In this document: one piece after another, positions 36,962 through 45,956 of the stretch
Numbering within the stretch: position 1 is the first letter of the stretch
How the letters are laid out: every line of letters starts with the position of its first letter
NCBI GenBank assembly: GCA_020633235.1
Contig: JACKEA010000001.1
Location: forward strand, 2,108,001-2,172,000
DNA length: 64,000 nucleotides
DNA from: Polyangiaceae bacterium
GTDB lineage: Bacteria; Myxococcota_A; Polyangia; Polyangiales; Polyangiaceae
Direction: 5' to 3'
The notes under the pieces: generated by a model
The model's database searches: none
Seen by the model: only the letters and a program-made list of their open reading frames with translations
What the model was told of the DNA's origin: nothing
Program-made: the position numbers and the translations under genes

Positions 36962-37951
36962 TCACCGCTTGCGGATGCGGGGATCCAAGAGCGCGTAGGA
37001 CAGATCCACCAACAGGTTGGCCAGCACCACCACGGTGGAAAACAGGATCACGACGCCCATGATGACGGGGCCGTCGCGCTCGACGATGGCGTCCACGCTG
37101 AGCGCGCCGATGCCCGGCCAGCGGAAGATCTTCTCCGTGACGATGGCGCCGCCCACCAGCGTGCCCATGCTGAGGCCCACCACCGTGACCAACGGCATGA
37201 GGGCGTTGCGCAGGGCGTGCTTGAGCACCACGATCCACTCGCGCTGACCCTTGGCGCGGGCCGTCCGGATGTAGTCCTGCTTCAAGAGCGTGATCATCTC
37301 GTCGCGCACCAGGCGCGTGTAGTAGGCGGCGCCGAAGAGTCCCAGGGTGATCGCCGGCAGCAGGGCCGCGTGCACCTTCTCCGCGGCCGTTTGCCCGTAG
37401 CCATCGAGGGGAAACAGCATCAGCTCCCGCGCCATGAAGTGCTGCAGCAAGAGGCCCGTGAGGAAGGTGGGCGCGCTGATGCCAACCAAGGTGAGGGCGA
37501 CGGTGCCCCAATCGAACACGGTATGGCGCCGCATGGCGGCGATCACACCGCCGACGGCGCCGATGGCCACTTGGATGGCGATGGCCAGGATGCCGACGAG
37601 CAGGGTGGGGGGCAGCGCCTTTCCGAGCAGCGCCACCACGGGCTTGCGCTTGAGGTAGCTCACGCCCAGGTCGATGCGGACGGGCCCGAGGGACAGCGAG
37701 GTGTCGTCCTTTTCGTCGCCCTTCCCGAAGCGCACCAGCCCGGACATGTACTTCCAGTAGCGGACGTGCACGGGGCGATCGAGGCCCAGCTGGGTGCGAA
37801 TGCGAGCGACGTCCGCGGGGCGCGCTTGGGGCCCGGCGATGACCCGCGCCGGATCTTCGGGCAGCACGTTGTAGATCAAGAACGTCGCCGTCACGACGGC
37901 CCAGATGGTGAAGAGCGACCAACCCAATCGACGGAGCAGGTGCTGGATCAC
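36962..37951 (-). CDS. Peptide-type ABC importer permease (DppB-like)
   Basis: A 329-residue inner-membrane permease with six predicted helices and the family loop RTARAKGQREWIVVLKHALRN that contacts the ATPases. The N-terminal LRRLGWSLFTIWAVVTATF is typical of DppB/OppB/NikB. It is the last gene of a three-gene operon and overlaps the binding-protein gene by 4 bases. No ATPase genes follow. Confidence 0.92.
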   Translation of the reverse strand: MIQHLLRRLGWSLFTIWAVVTATFLIYNVLPEDPARVIAGPQARPADVARIRTQLGLDRPVHVRYWKYMSGLVRFGKGDEKDDTSLSLGPVRIDLGVSYLKRKPVVALLGKALPPTLLVGILAIAIQVAIGAVGGVIAAMRRHTVFDWGTVALTLVGISAPTFLTGLLLQHFMARELMLFPLDGYGQTAAEKVHAALLPAITLGLFGAAYYTRLVRDEMITLLKQDYIRTARAKGQREWIVVLKHALRNALMPLVTVVGLSMGTLVGGAIVTEKIFRWPGIGALSVDAIVERDGPVIMGVVILFSTVVVLANLLVDLSYALLDPRIRKR

Positions 37952-39705
37952 GGCAGCCTCCCGAGCGCTAGGGCCAGCGTGGTGCGTGGCGCGTGCTTGC
38001 AGCGGCGATCGAGCCCGGGCACGCCGTTCCAGCAGGGCGCATTTCCACGCGCGGTCTTCTGCTGCTCACGGTCGAACCACATGTTGCGCACGTACTGCGA
38101 CAGCACCGGGTGCGGCCGGTAGCCGTGGACGTACGGCTGCCACAGCTCGAAGTAGCGGTACGAGTAGGCCGTGGCCCAGGGCGCGTCGTCCGCCACGATG
38201 GCTTCGGCCTCGCGGTACAGCTGCATGCGGCGAGCGCGATCCGAGGAGCGGCGTGCTTCCGTCAAGATGCGGTCCAGCTTGGGGTTCGAGTAGAACGCCG
38301 CGTTCTGGCTCTCTTCCTCCTGGATGGCGCTGGAAGAGAGGGTGGGCTCGAAGAACGTGCTCGGGTCGGGGAAGTCCGCGTGCCAGCCGGTGAAGCCGAT
38401 CTGCACCGTGTTGCGGCGGCTGCTCTTGGCCAGGAACGTGGGGTAGCCCACCAGCTGGATGCGAATGTCGATGCCGATGTGAGCGAGCTGCTGCTTGTAG
38501 ATCTCCGCCGCCTGCCCCGCGTAGGAGTCGATGATGGCGAGGTAGGGGATTTCCTTCGGGTAGCCGCCCTTGCCCGTCTTCGGATCGTACGGGTAGCCCG
38601 CGAGCTTCATCTCTTCCAGGGCGCGATCGTAGTCGAAGGCCTGGTGGGGATAGCCGGGCGTGGTGGGGATCAGCACCTCGGGCACGATCTTGCCGTGGCC
38701 CAGCACGTGGCCCGGGCGCACGGACGCCACCTGCTGCCGGTTGATGGCGAAGGATACGGCGCGACGGAAGTGGCGATTGTCGAACGGCGCCATCTCCGTG
38801 TTCATGAAGCTGCCGGCGGTGGTGAGGCTCTGCTCCCACTCGCCGCGGCCCTTCCACGCTGGGCTCGAGCGGTATAGCTGCGAGTCCGCCTCGGAGAACT
38901 CGCGCATGTAGTCGATGTCGCCCTGCTCGAATTTGAAGCGCTGGGTGAACGACTGCATGCTCAGGTACCACTCGATGGCGTCGAGGTAGGGCTTGCCCTT
39001 CTGCCAATAGCCGTCGTGGCGGACCAGGCGAATGACTTGGCCGTTCTCGTAGCGCTCCACCTTGAAGGGGCCCGCGCCGCACGGGTGGCTGGAGAAATGG
39101 CGGTCGTAGGTCTTGCCCGCGCTCTTGCACACGGGCGCCACGATGGGCAGCGCCATGATGTGCAGGAAGGTGGCGTCGGGCTCCGTGAGCTCGAAGCTCA
39201 CCACGTACTTGCCCTCCACCTTCACACCGGAAAGCTCCTCCGCCTTGCCGTCGTGGTACGCCTTGTAGCCCACGATCCGCTCGTAGTAGCTGGGCACGGG
39301 GCAGGGGGTCTTCACGTGCAGCGAACGCTCGATGCTGCGCTTGACGTCGGCGGCGACCATCTCGCTGCCGTCGTGAAACAGCACGCCCTTTCGCAGCGTG
39401 AACACGTAGCGCTTGCCGTCCGGCGCTCGGTCGATGCTCTCCGCCAGCTCGGGGACGAGCTTGCCGTCCTGATCGTAGCTGACGAGGCGATCGTAGATCA
39501 GCGACTCGATGGCGGCGGACGCCGTGTCGAAGGCAGTGGCGGCGTCCAGTGAGCGCACGTCGGTGAAGAAGGCGGTGCGCAGGGTGCCGCCACGCTGCGG
39601 CGGGACGTCGCGATCCTCGCCGATGGGCGGCGCCACCTTCGCGTTGCACCCGAGGCACACGAGGCCCGCGGCCAAGAGCTCAATCTTCGTGCGGATCGAG
39701 CGCAT
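37948..39705 (-). CDS. Peptide-type ABC importer substrate-binding lipoprotein
   Basis: A 585-residue family 5 (DppA/OppA) binding protein with a lipobox LVCLGC near residue 20, the GGTLRTAFFTDVRSLD start of the mature fold, and the YVFTLRKGVLFHDG motif. It binds oligopeptides or a related ligand in the periplasm for the two flanking permeases. Nickel binding of the NikA type cannot be excluded, but no specific His signature is evident. It overlaps the genes on both sides (26 and 4 bases). Confidence 0.92.
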   Translation of the reverse strand: MRSIRTKIELLAAGLVCLGCNAKVAPPIGEDRDVPPQRGGTLRTAFFTDVRSLDAATAFDTASAAIESLIYDRLVSYDQDGKLVPELAESIDRAPDGKRYVFTLRKGVLFHDGSEMVAADVKRSIERSLHVKTPCPVPSYYERIVGYKAYHDGKAEELSGVKVEGKYVVSFELTEPDATFLHIMALPIVAPVCKSAGKTYDRHFSSHPCGAGPFKVERYENGQVIRLVRHDGYWQKGKPYLDAIEWYLSMQSFTQRFKFEQGDIDYMREFSEADSQLYRSSPAWKGRGEWEQSLTTAGSFMNTEMAPFDNRHFRRAVSFAINRQQVASVRPGHVLGHGKIVPEVLIPTTPGYPHQAFDYDRALEEMKLAGYPYDPKTGKGGYPKEIPYLAIIDSYAGQAAEIYKQQLAHIGIDIRIQLVGYPTFLAKSSRRNTVQIGFTGWHADFPDPSTFFEPTLSSSAIQEEESQNAAFYSNPKLDRILTEARRSSDRARRMQLYREAEAIVADDAPWATAYSYRYFELWQPYVHGYRPHPVLSQYVRNMWFDREQQKTARGNAPCWNGVPGLDRRCKHAPRTTLALALGRLP

Positions 39706-40546
39706 CGCGCAGCCCTTCTCCCACGAGGTTGAAGCCCAGCACGGAGAGGAAGATCATCAACCCCGGCGCCACCACCAGGCGCGGCGCCACCGTGTAGTAG
39801 CGCTGGCCTTCCTGCAGCATGCGACCCCAGGTGGCCGTGGGGGGCGGCAGCCCCACCTGCAGGTACGACAGCACGCTCTCGGCGATGATCATCTGGGCCA
39901 CGGACGCCGAGGCGATCACGATCAAAGGCCCAGCCACGTTGGGCAAGATGTGCCGCAGCAAGATGGACGGAGTGGATTGGCCCAGCGCTCGGGAGGCCAC
40001 GATGAAGTCCAGGGATCGCACCTGGATGGCCTTGCTGCGGATGATGCGGGCGGTACCGAACCAGCTGGTGAAGCCGAGCACCATCAGGATGGTGGTGATG
40101 GTGGTGTCCCCGACCGCGGCGCCGATGGCCATGACCAAGAGCAAGTAGGGAAAGCTCAGGCCCACGTCGACGAGGCGCATCAAGAAGGTGTCCACGCCTT
40201 GGGCTCGGGTGCCCTCCGCATAGCCGCTCACGAGGCCTACCAGCGCGCCCACGACGATGGAGATGCCGGTGGCGAAGAACGCCACGAGCAGCGACACCTG
40301 GGCGCCGTGACACAGGCGGCTCAAGAGGTCACGCATCAGCTGGTCCACCCCGAGCCAGTGTGCGCTCGAGATGCCCACCAGCTGGCCGCTCGCGTTGCGG
40401 CCGTGGGCAAAGTCACTGATGTCCGGGTCATGGCCGGTGACAACGGGCCCCAAGACCGCGAACAGCACCAACAGCGCCACCAGCCCGAGCCCCGCGACGG
40501 CGCCGCGGTTCTTCTTGAATCGACGGAAGGCGCGGGGGTCGAACAT
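39680..40546 (-). CDS. Peptide-type ABC importer permease (DppC-like)
   Basis: A 288-residue permease with the DppC/OppC N-terminal domain (FRRFKKNRGAVAGLGLVALL), six helices and the ATPase-coupling loop VASRALGQSTPSILLRHILP. It is the first gene of the operon and overlaps the binding-protein gene by 26 bases. Gene order C-A-B without DppD/DppF means the ATPases must be supplied from elsewhere. Confidence 0.92.
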   Translation of the reverse strand: MFDPRAFRRFKKNRGAVAGLGLVALLVLFAVLGPVVTGHDPDISDFAHGRNASGQLVGISSAHWLGVDQLMRDLLSRLCHGAQVSLLVAFFATGISIVVGALVGLVSGYAEGTRAQGVDTFLMRLVDVGLSFPYLLLVMAIGAAVGDTTITTILMVLGFTSWFGTARIIRSKAIQVRSLDFIVASRALGQSTPSILLRHILPNVAGPLIVIASASVAQMIIAESVLSYLQVGLPPPTATWGRMLQEGQRYYTVAPRLVVAPGLMIFLSVLGFNLVGEGLRDALDPHED

Positions 40547-40604
40547 GGGGCGGGGCCTTGTCTTACCCGTTTCCCCGGAGATCGAAAACCGGCCCGGCGG
40601 CCGT

Positions 40605-41429
40605 TCAGGCGAGGAAGCTCGAGATGGCCTGCGCAGTGCGCTCGGGCTGCTCTTCCTGGGGCGTGTGGCCCGCGTCCACCAGCTCGAAGCCGGCCCCGTG
40701 GATCTCCTTGGAGAGCCGCTGACCCAGGGCCGCCGGGACCAGCCGGTCCTGGCGGCCCCAGAGCACCAGGGTGGGGCTCCGGACGCGGCTGGTGCGTGCC
40801 ACGATGTTGCGCGTGTCGCTGGTGGCGCGGAGCGTGGCCAGCGCGCTGCCCCGGGCCGCCGGTGAGTTGAACTGGTCGTAGTAGTAGTCGATGCGATCGA
40901 GAGCTTTTGTCGGGGCGCCGCGGGAAAGGAGCCGGGAGCGAAAGAACGTCCGGAAGCTCACGCGGTTGAACAGCTGCTTGAACACCAAGCCGCCCAGCAG
41001 CGGCAAGCCGGCGACCCGCTGCTCCAGCGTGAGGGGCGTCGCGTAGCAGGGCGTGTCGATCAACACCAGGCGCGACACGAGCTCCGCGTGGCGTGCCGCC
41101 AGCGTCAGTGCCACCGCCCCACCGAGGCCGTGGCCGACCAGGGCGGCGCGCCCGAGCCCGAGGCCGGCATACAGATCTGCGAGCGCTTCGGTGAAAGCAT
41201 CCACCGTGTACGGAAAGCGACTGGGCGGCGGCTTCTCGCTCTCACCGAAACCCGGGAGGTCCGGGGCCACCACGTGATGGCTCTGGGCCAGGCTCTGCGC
41301 CGTTGCGTTCCAGGTGGAGTGGTCGAACAGCACGTCGTGGAGCAGCACCACGGGAGGCCCCTCGCCGCGCTCGCTGACTCGGACCCGCACGCCGCTGGCG
41401 ACGATGTCCCGATACGCGACCTCGACCAT
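40605..41429 (-). CDS. Alpha/beta hydrolase fold protein with Ser-to-Gly nucleophile
   Basis: A 274-residue alpha/beta hydrolase (ATG at 41429; an upstream GTG at 41498 adds 23 unconserved residues). The fold is complete: oxyanion strand VVLLHDVLFDHSTW, VVAPDLPGFGESEKP, an acid in LWGRQDRLVP and His in DAGHTPQEEQPE. At the nucleophile elbow, however, it reads GHGLGG instead of GHSLGG (Gly101, codon GGC). It therefore probably lacks esterase/lipase activity, or uses another residue. It diverges from a kinase gene 99 bp away. Confidence 0.88.
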   Translation of the reverse strand: MVEVAYRDIVASGVRVRVSERGEGPPVVLLHDVLFDHSTWNATAQSLAQSHHVVAPDLPGFGESEKPPPSRFPYTVDAFTEALADLYAGLGLGRAALVGHGLGGAVALTLAARHAELVSRLVLIDTPCYATPLTLEQRVAGLPLLGGLVFKQLFNRVSFRTFFRSRLLSRGAPTKALDRIDYYYDQFNSPAARGSALATLRATSDTRNIVARTSRVRSPTLVLWGRQDRLVPAALGQRLSKEIHGAGFELVDAGHTPQEEQPERTAQAISSFLA

Positions 41430-41528
41430 GGCCGCGCAGCGTAGCCCGAAAGTCACGGCGTTCGTGTGCGCGTTCGTTTTTCGAAACGTTTCGGGCAACT
41501 ACCGACCGACTCGAGCGAACTGGATGAC

Positions 41529-42461
41529 ATGGCGCTCCTCTTCACACGCCCCGCCCAGGTTCGCTACGAGCTGTCGGAACGTCTGGGCGCGGGCGGTTTC
41601 GCGGAAGCATGGCGCGCACAGCGCCAGAGCCCGATGCTGGACGACGAAGTGTGCCTGAAGATCCCGCGGCGCCCGCTGGATGCCGGACTGCGCAGGAACC
41701 TCTTGGAAGAAGCGCGGCTGCTCGCGCGCATCCGGCATCCCAACGTCGTGACGCTGCTCGACGCAGTGGAGGACGAAGCCGGCCGCGTGCTGCTGGTGCT
41801 CGAGCTGGTGCGCGGCGTGGACCTCGGAGTGCTGTGCTCCCGCGTGCGTGAGGGGCACCGCTACTCCGACGCCGTGGTGGCGCACGTGGGTGCCTGCTTG
41901 TGCCGCGCGCTCGCCGCGGCGAACGCCGCCGTTCCCGGCGGCATCGTTCATCGAGACGTGTCTCCCAGGAACGTGCTGGTGGGTATGGACGGCCAGGTCA
42001 AGCTCTCGGACTTCGGCATAGCTCGGGCGTTCGATCGGGAGAGCTGGACGGTGAAGGGACGCGTGAAGGGTAAGCTGATGTACCTCTCGCCGGAGCAGCT
42101 CCGGGGCGGCACCCTGGACGTGCGCAGCGATCTGTTCGCAGTGGGGATCGTGCTGCACGAGCTGGCCTCGGGGGTGCACCCCTTCTGGCGCGGGGACCGA
42201 ACGGCCACCCTCGCGGCCATCGCGGAGGGGGACTGCCGGTTCTGCCTTTCGGGCGACCGGCCCTTGGCCCGGGTGCTCGCCCGCCTGCTCGCTCCCGAGC
42301 GAGAGGCGCGGCCCTGGGACGCGCGCGCGGCGCTCGCCCTGCTCGAGCCCATTGCTGACGCTCCCGTGGCGGAGCGGGTGCTGGCCGCGGAGGCTACGCG
42401 GCGGGGGCCGGGCCTGGTGCGCGCGCGTCCCAGGTTGGAGCTGGCCGTCGCTCAGCGGTAG
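41529..42461 (+). CDS. Soluble Ser/Thr protein kinase
   Basis: A 310-residue Hanks-type kinase without a membrane helix. It has the Gly loop GAGGFAEAW, Lys in VCLKIP, the catalytic loop in the variant form HRDVSPRN (Ser-Pro-Arg in place of the usual Lys-Pro-Glu/Asp), DFG, and the APE-like YLSPEQL. ATG 41529 is preferred over the GTG at 41466, which adds 21 residues without similarity. The C-terminus ends after the kinase fold. It overlaps the 3' end of a convergent gene by 10 bases. Confidence 0.9.
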   Translation: MALLFTRPAQVRYELSERLGAGGFAEAWRAQRQSPMLDDEVCLKIPRRPLDAGLRRNLLEEARLLARIRHPNVVTLLDAVEDEAGRVLLVLELVRGVDLGVLCSRVREGHRYSDAVVAHVGACLCRALAAANAAVPGGIVHRDVSPRNVLVGMDGQVKLSDFGIARAFDRESWTVKGRVKGKLMYLSPEQLRGGTLDVRSDLFAVGIVLHELASGVHPFWRGDRTATLAAIAEGDCRFCLSGDRPLARVLARLLAPEREARPWDARAALALLEPIADAPVAERVLAAEATRRGPGLVRARPRLELAVAQR

Positions 42462-43111
42462 GGGGCGCCGCCCTCCAGGCGCTCGGCCAGCGTGAAGCTG
42501 GCATCGACGAGCGTCGAGAGCGTGCGCGCGTCCGCCACCAGCCCGGGGCGCACCACCACCAGATCACCGTCTTCGACGCACGCGCTCGCCAGCGGCGGCA
42601 GCACCGCGCGCGCGTCCTCGTCGAGCAGCGCGCCCCGGGCCGCCACCCGAATGCGGGTGGCGACCTCGCTGCCGCGCACGGTGACGTCCGCCACGGCTCG
42701 CCGGCCCTTGCGAACGAAGATCGCGTTGAGCTCGTCGCTCTCCACCAGCGCACCGCTGACGCCGCGCCAAGCCTCGATGAGATTGCGCTTCCACACGGAT
42801 GGGAACAGTCGCACCACGCTGGTGAGCGTGGCGCTCAGCTTCTGCAAGGTTTGCTGCGCTGCGTCGGCGTCGGAGCCCGGGCCATGGCCGTGCACGGACG
42901 CGTCCGACACGCTGAAAGTCCAGCTTGCCGGCGCGTCCTCCATGGCGCGGAAGGCCGCGCGGATCACGGTCTTGGCGAGAGTGGGGGACGCCGACGTCGC
43001 GGCGACTCGGCGCGACGTCTCCAGCATGTGGGCCAACGTGCGCGGAGCTTCGAGCTCATCGAAGCCGAGGAACAGCGGAATGCCGAGCGACGCGTTCAGC
43101 GCGACGTCCAC
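42452..43111 (-). CDS. Hypothetical protein, possible frameshifted N-terminal membrane helix
   Basis: The open frame from GTG 43111 gives 219 residues, starting VDVALNASLGIPLFLGFDE. I recognise no family; the C-terminal half (VTVRGSEVATRIRVAARG) looks beta-rich. In the neighbouring frame, an ATG at 43190 encodes MSFSHSIPHCAHVPDC followed by TTLAIVLLVLG, a membrane helix, which would join the known frame if one G in the GGG near 43114 were extra. The true protein may therefore be about 245 residues with an N-terminal anchor. Confidence 0.55.
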   Translation of the reverse strand: MDVALNASLGIPLFLGFDELEAPRTLAHMLETSRRVAATSASPTLAKTVIRAAFRAMEDAPASWTFSVSDASVHGHGPGSDADAAQQTLQKLSATLTSVVRLFPSVWKRNLIEAWRGVSGALVESDELNAIFVRKGRRAVADVTVRGSEVATRIRVAARGALLDEDARAVLPPLASACVEDGDLVVVRPGLVADARTLSTLVDASFTLAERLEGGAPYR

Positions 43112-43222
43112 CCAGCACAAGCAGCACGATCGCGAGCGTCGTGCAATCCGGTACGTGCGCACAGTGTGGGATGGAGTGCGAGAATGACATGTAGTTCCAT
43201 GTGGGTATGGACGACCCTTCAT

Positions 43223-43290
43223 CTCCATGGACAATGCAACAGATATGACAATTAATGTCTCACTGGTGACCGGGTTCAGCGTCCATGGAG
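43223..43290. promoter_or_regulatory. Pair of TCCATGGA palindromes
   Basis: CTCCATGGAC (43223-43232) and its exact inverse GTCCATGGAG (43281-43290) lie 58 bp apart (start to start) in the region between the divergent genes at 43111 and 43393. Each core is itself an 8-bp palindrome. They could be operator sites for a regulator of one or both genes. Confidence 0.3.
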
Positions 43291-43330
43291 CCCCGATAAC
43301 AATCGCCGAAATTTTTGGTGCGAAAGTCTT

Positions 43331-43358
43331 TTGGGCGATCCACTGAGTAGAATATATT
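43331..43358 (+). promoter_or_regulatory. Putative promoter of the MerR-type gene
   Basis: TTGGGC (43331-43336), a 16-bp spacer and TATATT (43353-43358), ending 34 bp before the ATG at 43393. The stretch is unusually AT-rich for this window. Confidence 0.4.
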
Positions 43359-43392
43359 CGCTCGCGTTCCGAGGCACTGCTCGGGGAAGCCA

Positions 43393-43908
43393 ATGACCGC
43401 CATCGACGAAGCCACACTGAGCCGGATCGAGAAGGACCACGCAGCGGGTCTGACCTCCGTGGAGATCCTCGACGTGTTCGCTCAGCACGGCATCGCCCTC
43501 AGCGAAGCGACGCTTCGCAAGTACGTTCAGCTCGGCCTCCTGCCGCGCAGCGTGCGCGTCGGGCGCAAGGGCAAGCACCAAGGCTCGCAGGGCATCTACC
43601 CCGTGAGCGTGGTTCGTCAGATCTTGCGCATCAAGCAGATGATGGCGGAGAGCTACACCATCGAGCAGATCCAGCGGGAGTTCCTGTTCATGCGAGCGGA
43701 CCTCCAACAGCTGGAGCAGACCCTCACCAGCATCTTCGACAAGTTGGACGAGATGCTGAAGCAGCGCCGGCGAGAGGCCACGGCTCAGGTCGTGGCTCGC
43801 GAGGTTCGCGATGCGCGGGCGCTCAGCAAGGACTTGCTCACCCGCTTGGTGAGCATCGAGGATCGACTCGCTTCGCGCGCGAAGATCGAGCGCGTGGCGG
43901 CATCATGA
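43393..43908 (+). CDS. MerR-family-type transcriptional regulator
   Basis: A 171-residue protein. The N-terminal winged-helix DNA-binding domain resembles MerR (ALSEATLRKYVQLGLLPRSV, then the wing GKHQGSQGIYPVSVVRQILR). A long helical/coiled tail (about 85-165) probably dimerises. No effector Cys cluster is present at the C-terminus, so it is not a metal sensor of the classical MerR type. It diverges from the hypothetical gene at 43111. Confidence 0.8.
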   Translation: MTAIDEATLSRIEKDHAAGLTSVEILDVFAQHGIALSEATLRKYVQLGLLPRSVRVGRKGKHQGSQGIYPVSVVRQILRIKQMMAESYTIEQIQREFLFMRADLQQLEQTLTSIFDKLDEMLKQRRREATAQVVAREVRDARALSKDLLTRLVSIEDRLASRAKIERVAAS

Positions 43909-44117
43909 TTGAAAGGTTCGTGAGCTTGACTTGGTCGCACTGCCAGTGAGGGGCAGCTCCTGACGGACGGCGGGTTCGTCGTCAGGATGGTCCGGCAGCA
44001 GCGACGCATCGTGCGAAATCAGGCGGTACCAGGCGTGATCGGGACGGGCTCCCGGCCGCGGCAGGGATCGTGCGTGTGCGAGACACAGCGGAAGCGAAGA
44101 GGATCGGGAGGCAGCGC

Positions 44118-44786
44118 ATGGATTCGAAGAGGCTCGACGGCACGGCGACTTTGCCCGCGGAAGAACAGGTGCTCGAGACGGAAGGTGCCACGGCACTGCA
44201 GCCGGACGACGCCGAAACCATCACCCGGGAGCAGCGCCGCTCGCGTCGCAAGCGCGACGTGCGGGCGCGCACCATCAGCGTCAAGCGCATGACCAAGCGC
44301 GAGCTGGAGATCGGTCGTCTTCTGTATCCGGAAACGGACTACTGGAAGCCGCGCTCGCGTGCGGAATGCCTGGACGGCCCGCGTCCCTGTCCGTTCGTGT
44401 CCTGCAAGCACCACCTCTACATCGACGTCTCGCCGCGCACCGGTGCCATCAAGCTCAATTTCCCGGACCTCGAGGTCTGGGAAATGGGTGAGACCTGCGC
44501 GCTGGACGTTGCGGACCGCGGTGGAACGACTCTCGAGGACGTAGGAGCGATCATGAATCTGACGCGCGAGCGCATTCGCCAGGTGGAGGTCAAGGCCTTG
44601 GCCAAGCTGGAGGCCCTGCGCGACATGATGGCGCTTCGCGATTACGTGGACGAAGGTCCGGTGGGCAAGCGGCGCCTGCCGCAGCTGTCGAAGTCGGACT
44701 TGGCCGAGGGCGCCACCGAGGACGACGAGCAGGATGACGATTTCGAGGAGAACGACGATTTCGAGATGGAGCAGCTCGACGCCTGA
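44118..44786 (+). CDS. Sigma region-4-like protein with Cys/His motif
   Basis: A 222-residue soluble protein (ATG 44118, with GGGAGG upstream). It has no sigma region 2. The centre holds a Cys/His cluster (CLDGPRPCPFVSCKHHLY, about residues 87-104) that could bind metal, followed by a sigma-70 region-4-like helix-turn-helix (TTLEDVGAIMNLTRERIRQV, about 145-165). The tail is Asp/Glu-rich. It may act with RNA polymerase or as a DNA-binding regulator. A strong terminator follows. Confidence 0.8.
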   Translation: MDSKRLDGTATLPAEEQVLETEGATALQPDDAETITREQRRSRRKRDVRARTISVKRMTKRELEIGRLLYPETDYWKPRSRAECLDGPRPCPFVSCKHHLYIDVSPRTGAIKLNFPDLEVWEMGETCALDVADRGGTTLEDVGAIMNLTRERIRQVEVKALAKLEALRDMMALRDYVDEGPVGKRRLPQLSKSDLAEGATEDDEQDDDFEENDDFEMEQLDA

Positions 44787-44808
44787 GCCAAGGCGAAGAG
44801 CCGTACGG

Positions 44809-44834
44809 AAACGCCGCGCTTGTGCGCGGCGTTT
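44809..44834. terminator. Rho-independent terminator between convergent genes
   Basis: A perfect 11-bp stem AAACGCCGCGC / GCGCGGCGTTT with a TTGT loop. The A run and T run at the stem ends make it usable from both sides. It lies 22 bases after the sigma-like gene and 7 bases beyond the dipeptidase stop. Confidence 0.85.
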
Positions 44835-44841
44835 CTGCATT

Positions 44842-45921
44842 TCAGCCTCGAAGTAGCTCGACTGTCCTCAAGAAGCTGCCCCCGAGGATCTTCTGGATGG
44901 TGTCCGGGTCGTGGCCGTCGCGGAGCAGTATGTCCACCAGCTTGGGCAGCTCGAGGCAGGTGAGCATGTCTCTCGGGGGGCTGATGGCCCCGTCCCAGTC
45001 GCTGCCCAGGGCGGCGTGGTCCGCGCCCACGGTCTTCACGATGTGACCCAGGTGCCGAGCGATGCTCTCGGCCTTGCCGCCGAAGTAGGGGTCGCCCAGA
45101 AAGCTCGACTGGTACATGACGCCGATGGTGCCGCCGCTGTCGGCGACGGCCTTCAGCTGGTCGTCGTCCAGGTTGCGCCAGTGCTCGAAGACGCCGGAAA
45201 CGCCGGTGTGTGTCACGATCAGCGGCTTGTCCTTGTCGTGGATCTCCACCGCGTCCCAGAAGCCGCGTTTGCTGATGTGGGCCAGGTCCACGAAGATCCG
45301 CTTCTCGTTCAAGCGCCGCACGTAGTCGCGTCCGCGATCCGTGAGGCCGCTGTCCGCCCCCGCCTTGAGCGGCGAGCTGGTGACGCCCAGGCTGGAGGAC
45401 GACAGATGCACCAGCGTGATGCGCAGCACCACGTCGTCCTCGATCAGATCGAGGGAGTCCGGCGAGGCGTCGAGGGCGTTGCCCCCCTGAATGCCGATGA
45501 ACGCCGCGTGCTTGCTCGCGGCGCGCGCCTCGCGGTACTCGCGGACGTTGCGCACCACGGAAAACTGCTCGGACACGCCGTCGAAAATACGGCGCAGGCG
45601 CCGGAGGTTCTCCACGAAGGCGCGCTCGCGCCCCTTGGCGCTACGCGAGGGATTGGTGGTGATGATCCAGGTCGCACCCGTCAGTCCGGCCTCCAGGATG
45701 CGAGGGAAGTCGACCTGGCTGTAGGCCACGCCCGATAGCAGCCCGTGGCCGTGGCGACGGGTCAGGTCGTAGCCGAAGATGCGGGTCCAGATGAAGGAGT
45801 CGACGTGCAGATCGAGGACGTCGCTCGCCAGGTAGAGCTCCACGGCCTCCTTCGAGATGCCGAGCTCCTGGGCCCAGGCTCCGGGATCGCTCCGGTGGTC
45901 GACGAAGTCGAGGCGTGTCAT
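44842..45921 (-). CDS. Membrane dipeptidase (M19 family)
   Basis: A 359-residue zinc peptidase of the renal/membrane dipeptidase family, hydrolysing dipeptides, often with D-residues at the C-terminus. Metal and catalytic motifs are DLHVDSFIW (His-x-Asp), GIQGGNALD, LVHLSSSSLG, VTHTGVSGVF and GSDWDGAI. No signal peptide is seen, so it is probably cytoplasmic. Confidence 0.9.
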   Translation of the reverse strand: MTRLDFVDHRSDPGAWAQELGISKEAVELYLASDVLDLHVDSFIWTRIFGYDLTRRHGHGLLSGVAYSQVDFPRILEAGLTGATWIITTNPSRSAKGRERAFVENLRRLRRIFDGVSEQFSVVRNVREYREARAASKHAAFIGIQGGNALDASPDSLDLIEDDVVLRITLVHLSSSSLGVTSSPLKAGADSGLTDRGRDYVRRLNEKRIFVDLAHISKRGFWDAVEIHDKDKPLIVTHTGVSGVFEHWRNLDDDQLKAVADSGGTIGVMYQSSFLGDPYFGGKAESIARHLGHIVKTVGADHAALGSDWDGAISPPRDMLTCLELPKLVDILLRDGHDPDTIQKILGGSFLRTVELLRG

Positions 45922-45956
45922 CGGGCCAGGCTGGGCGTGCCGGCCCGAGAACGCAA

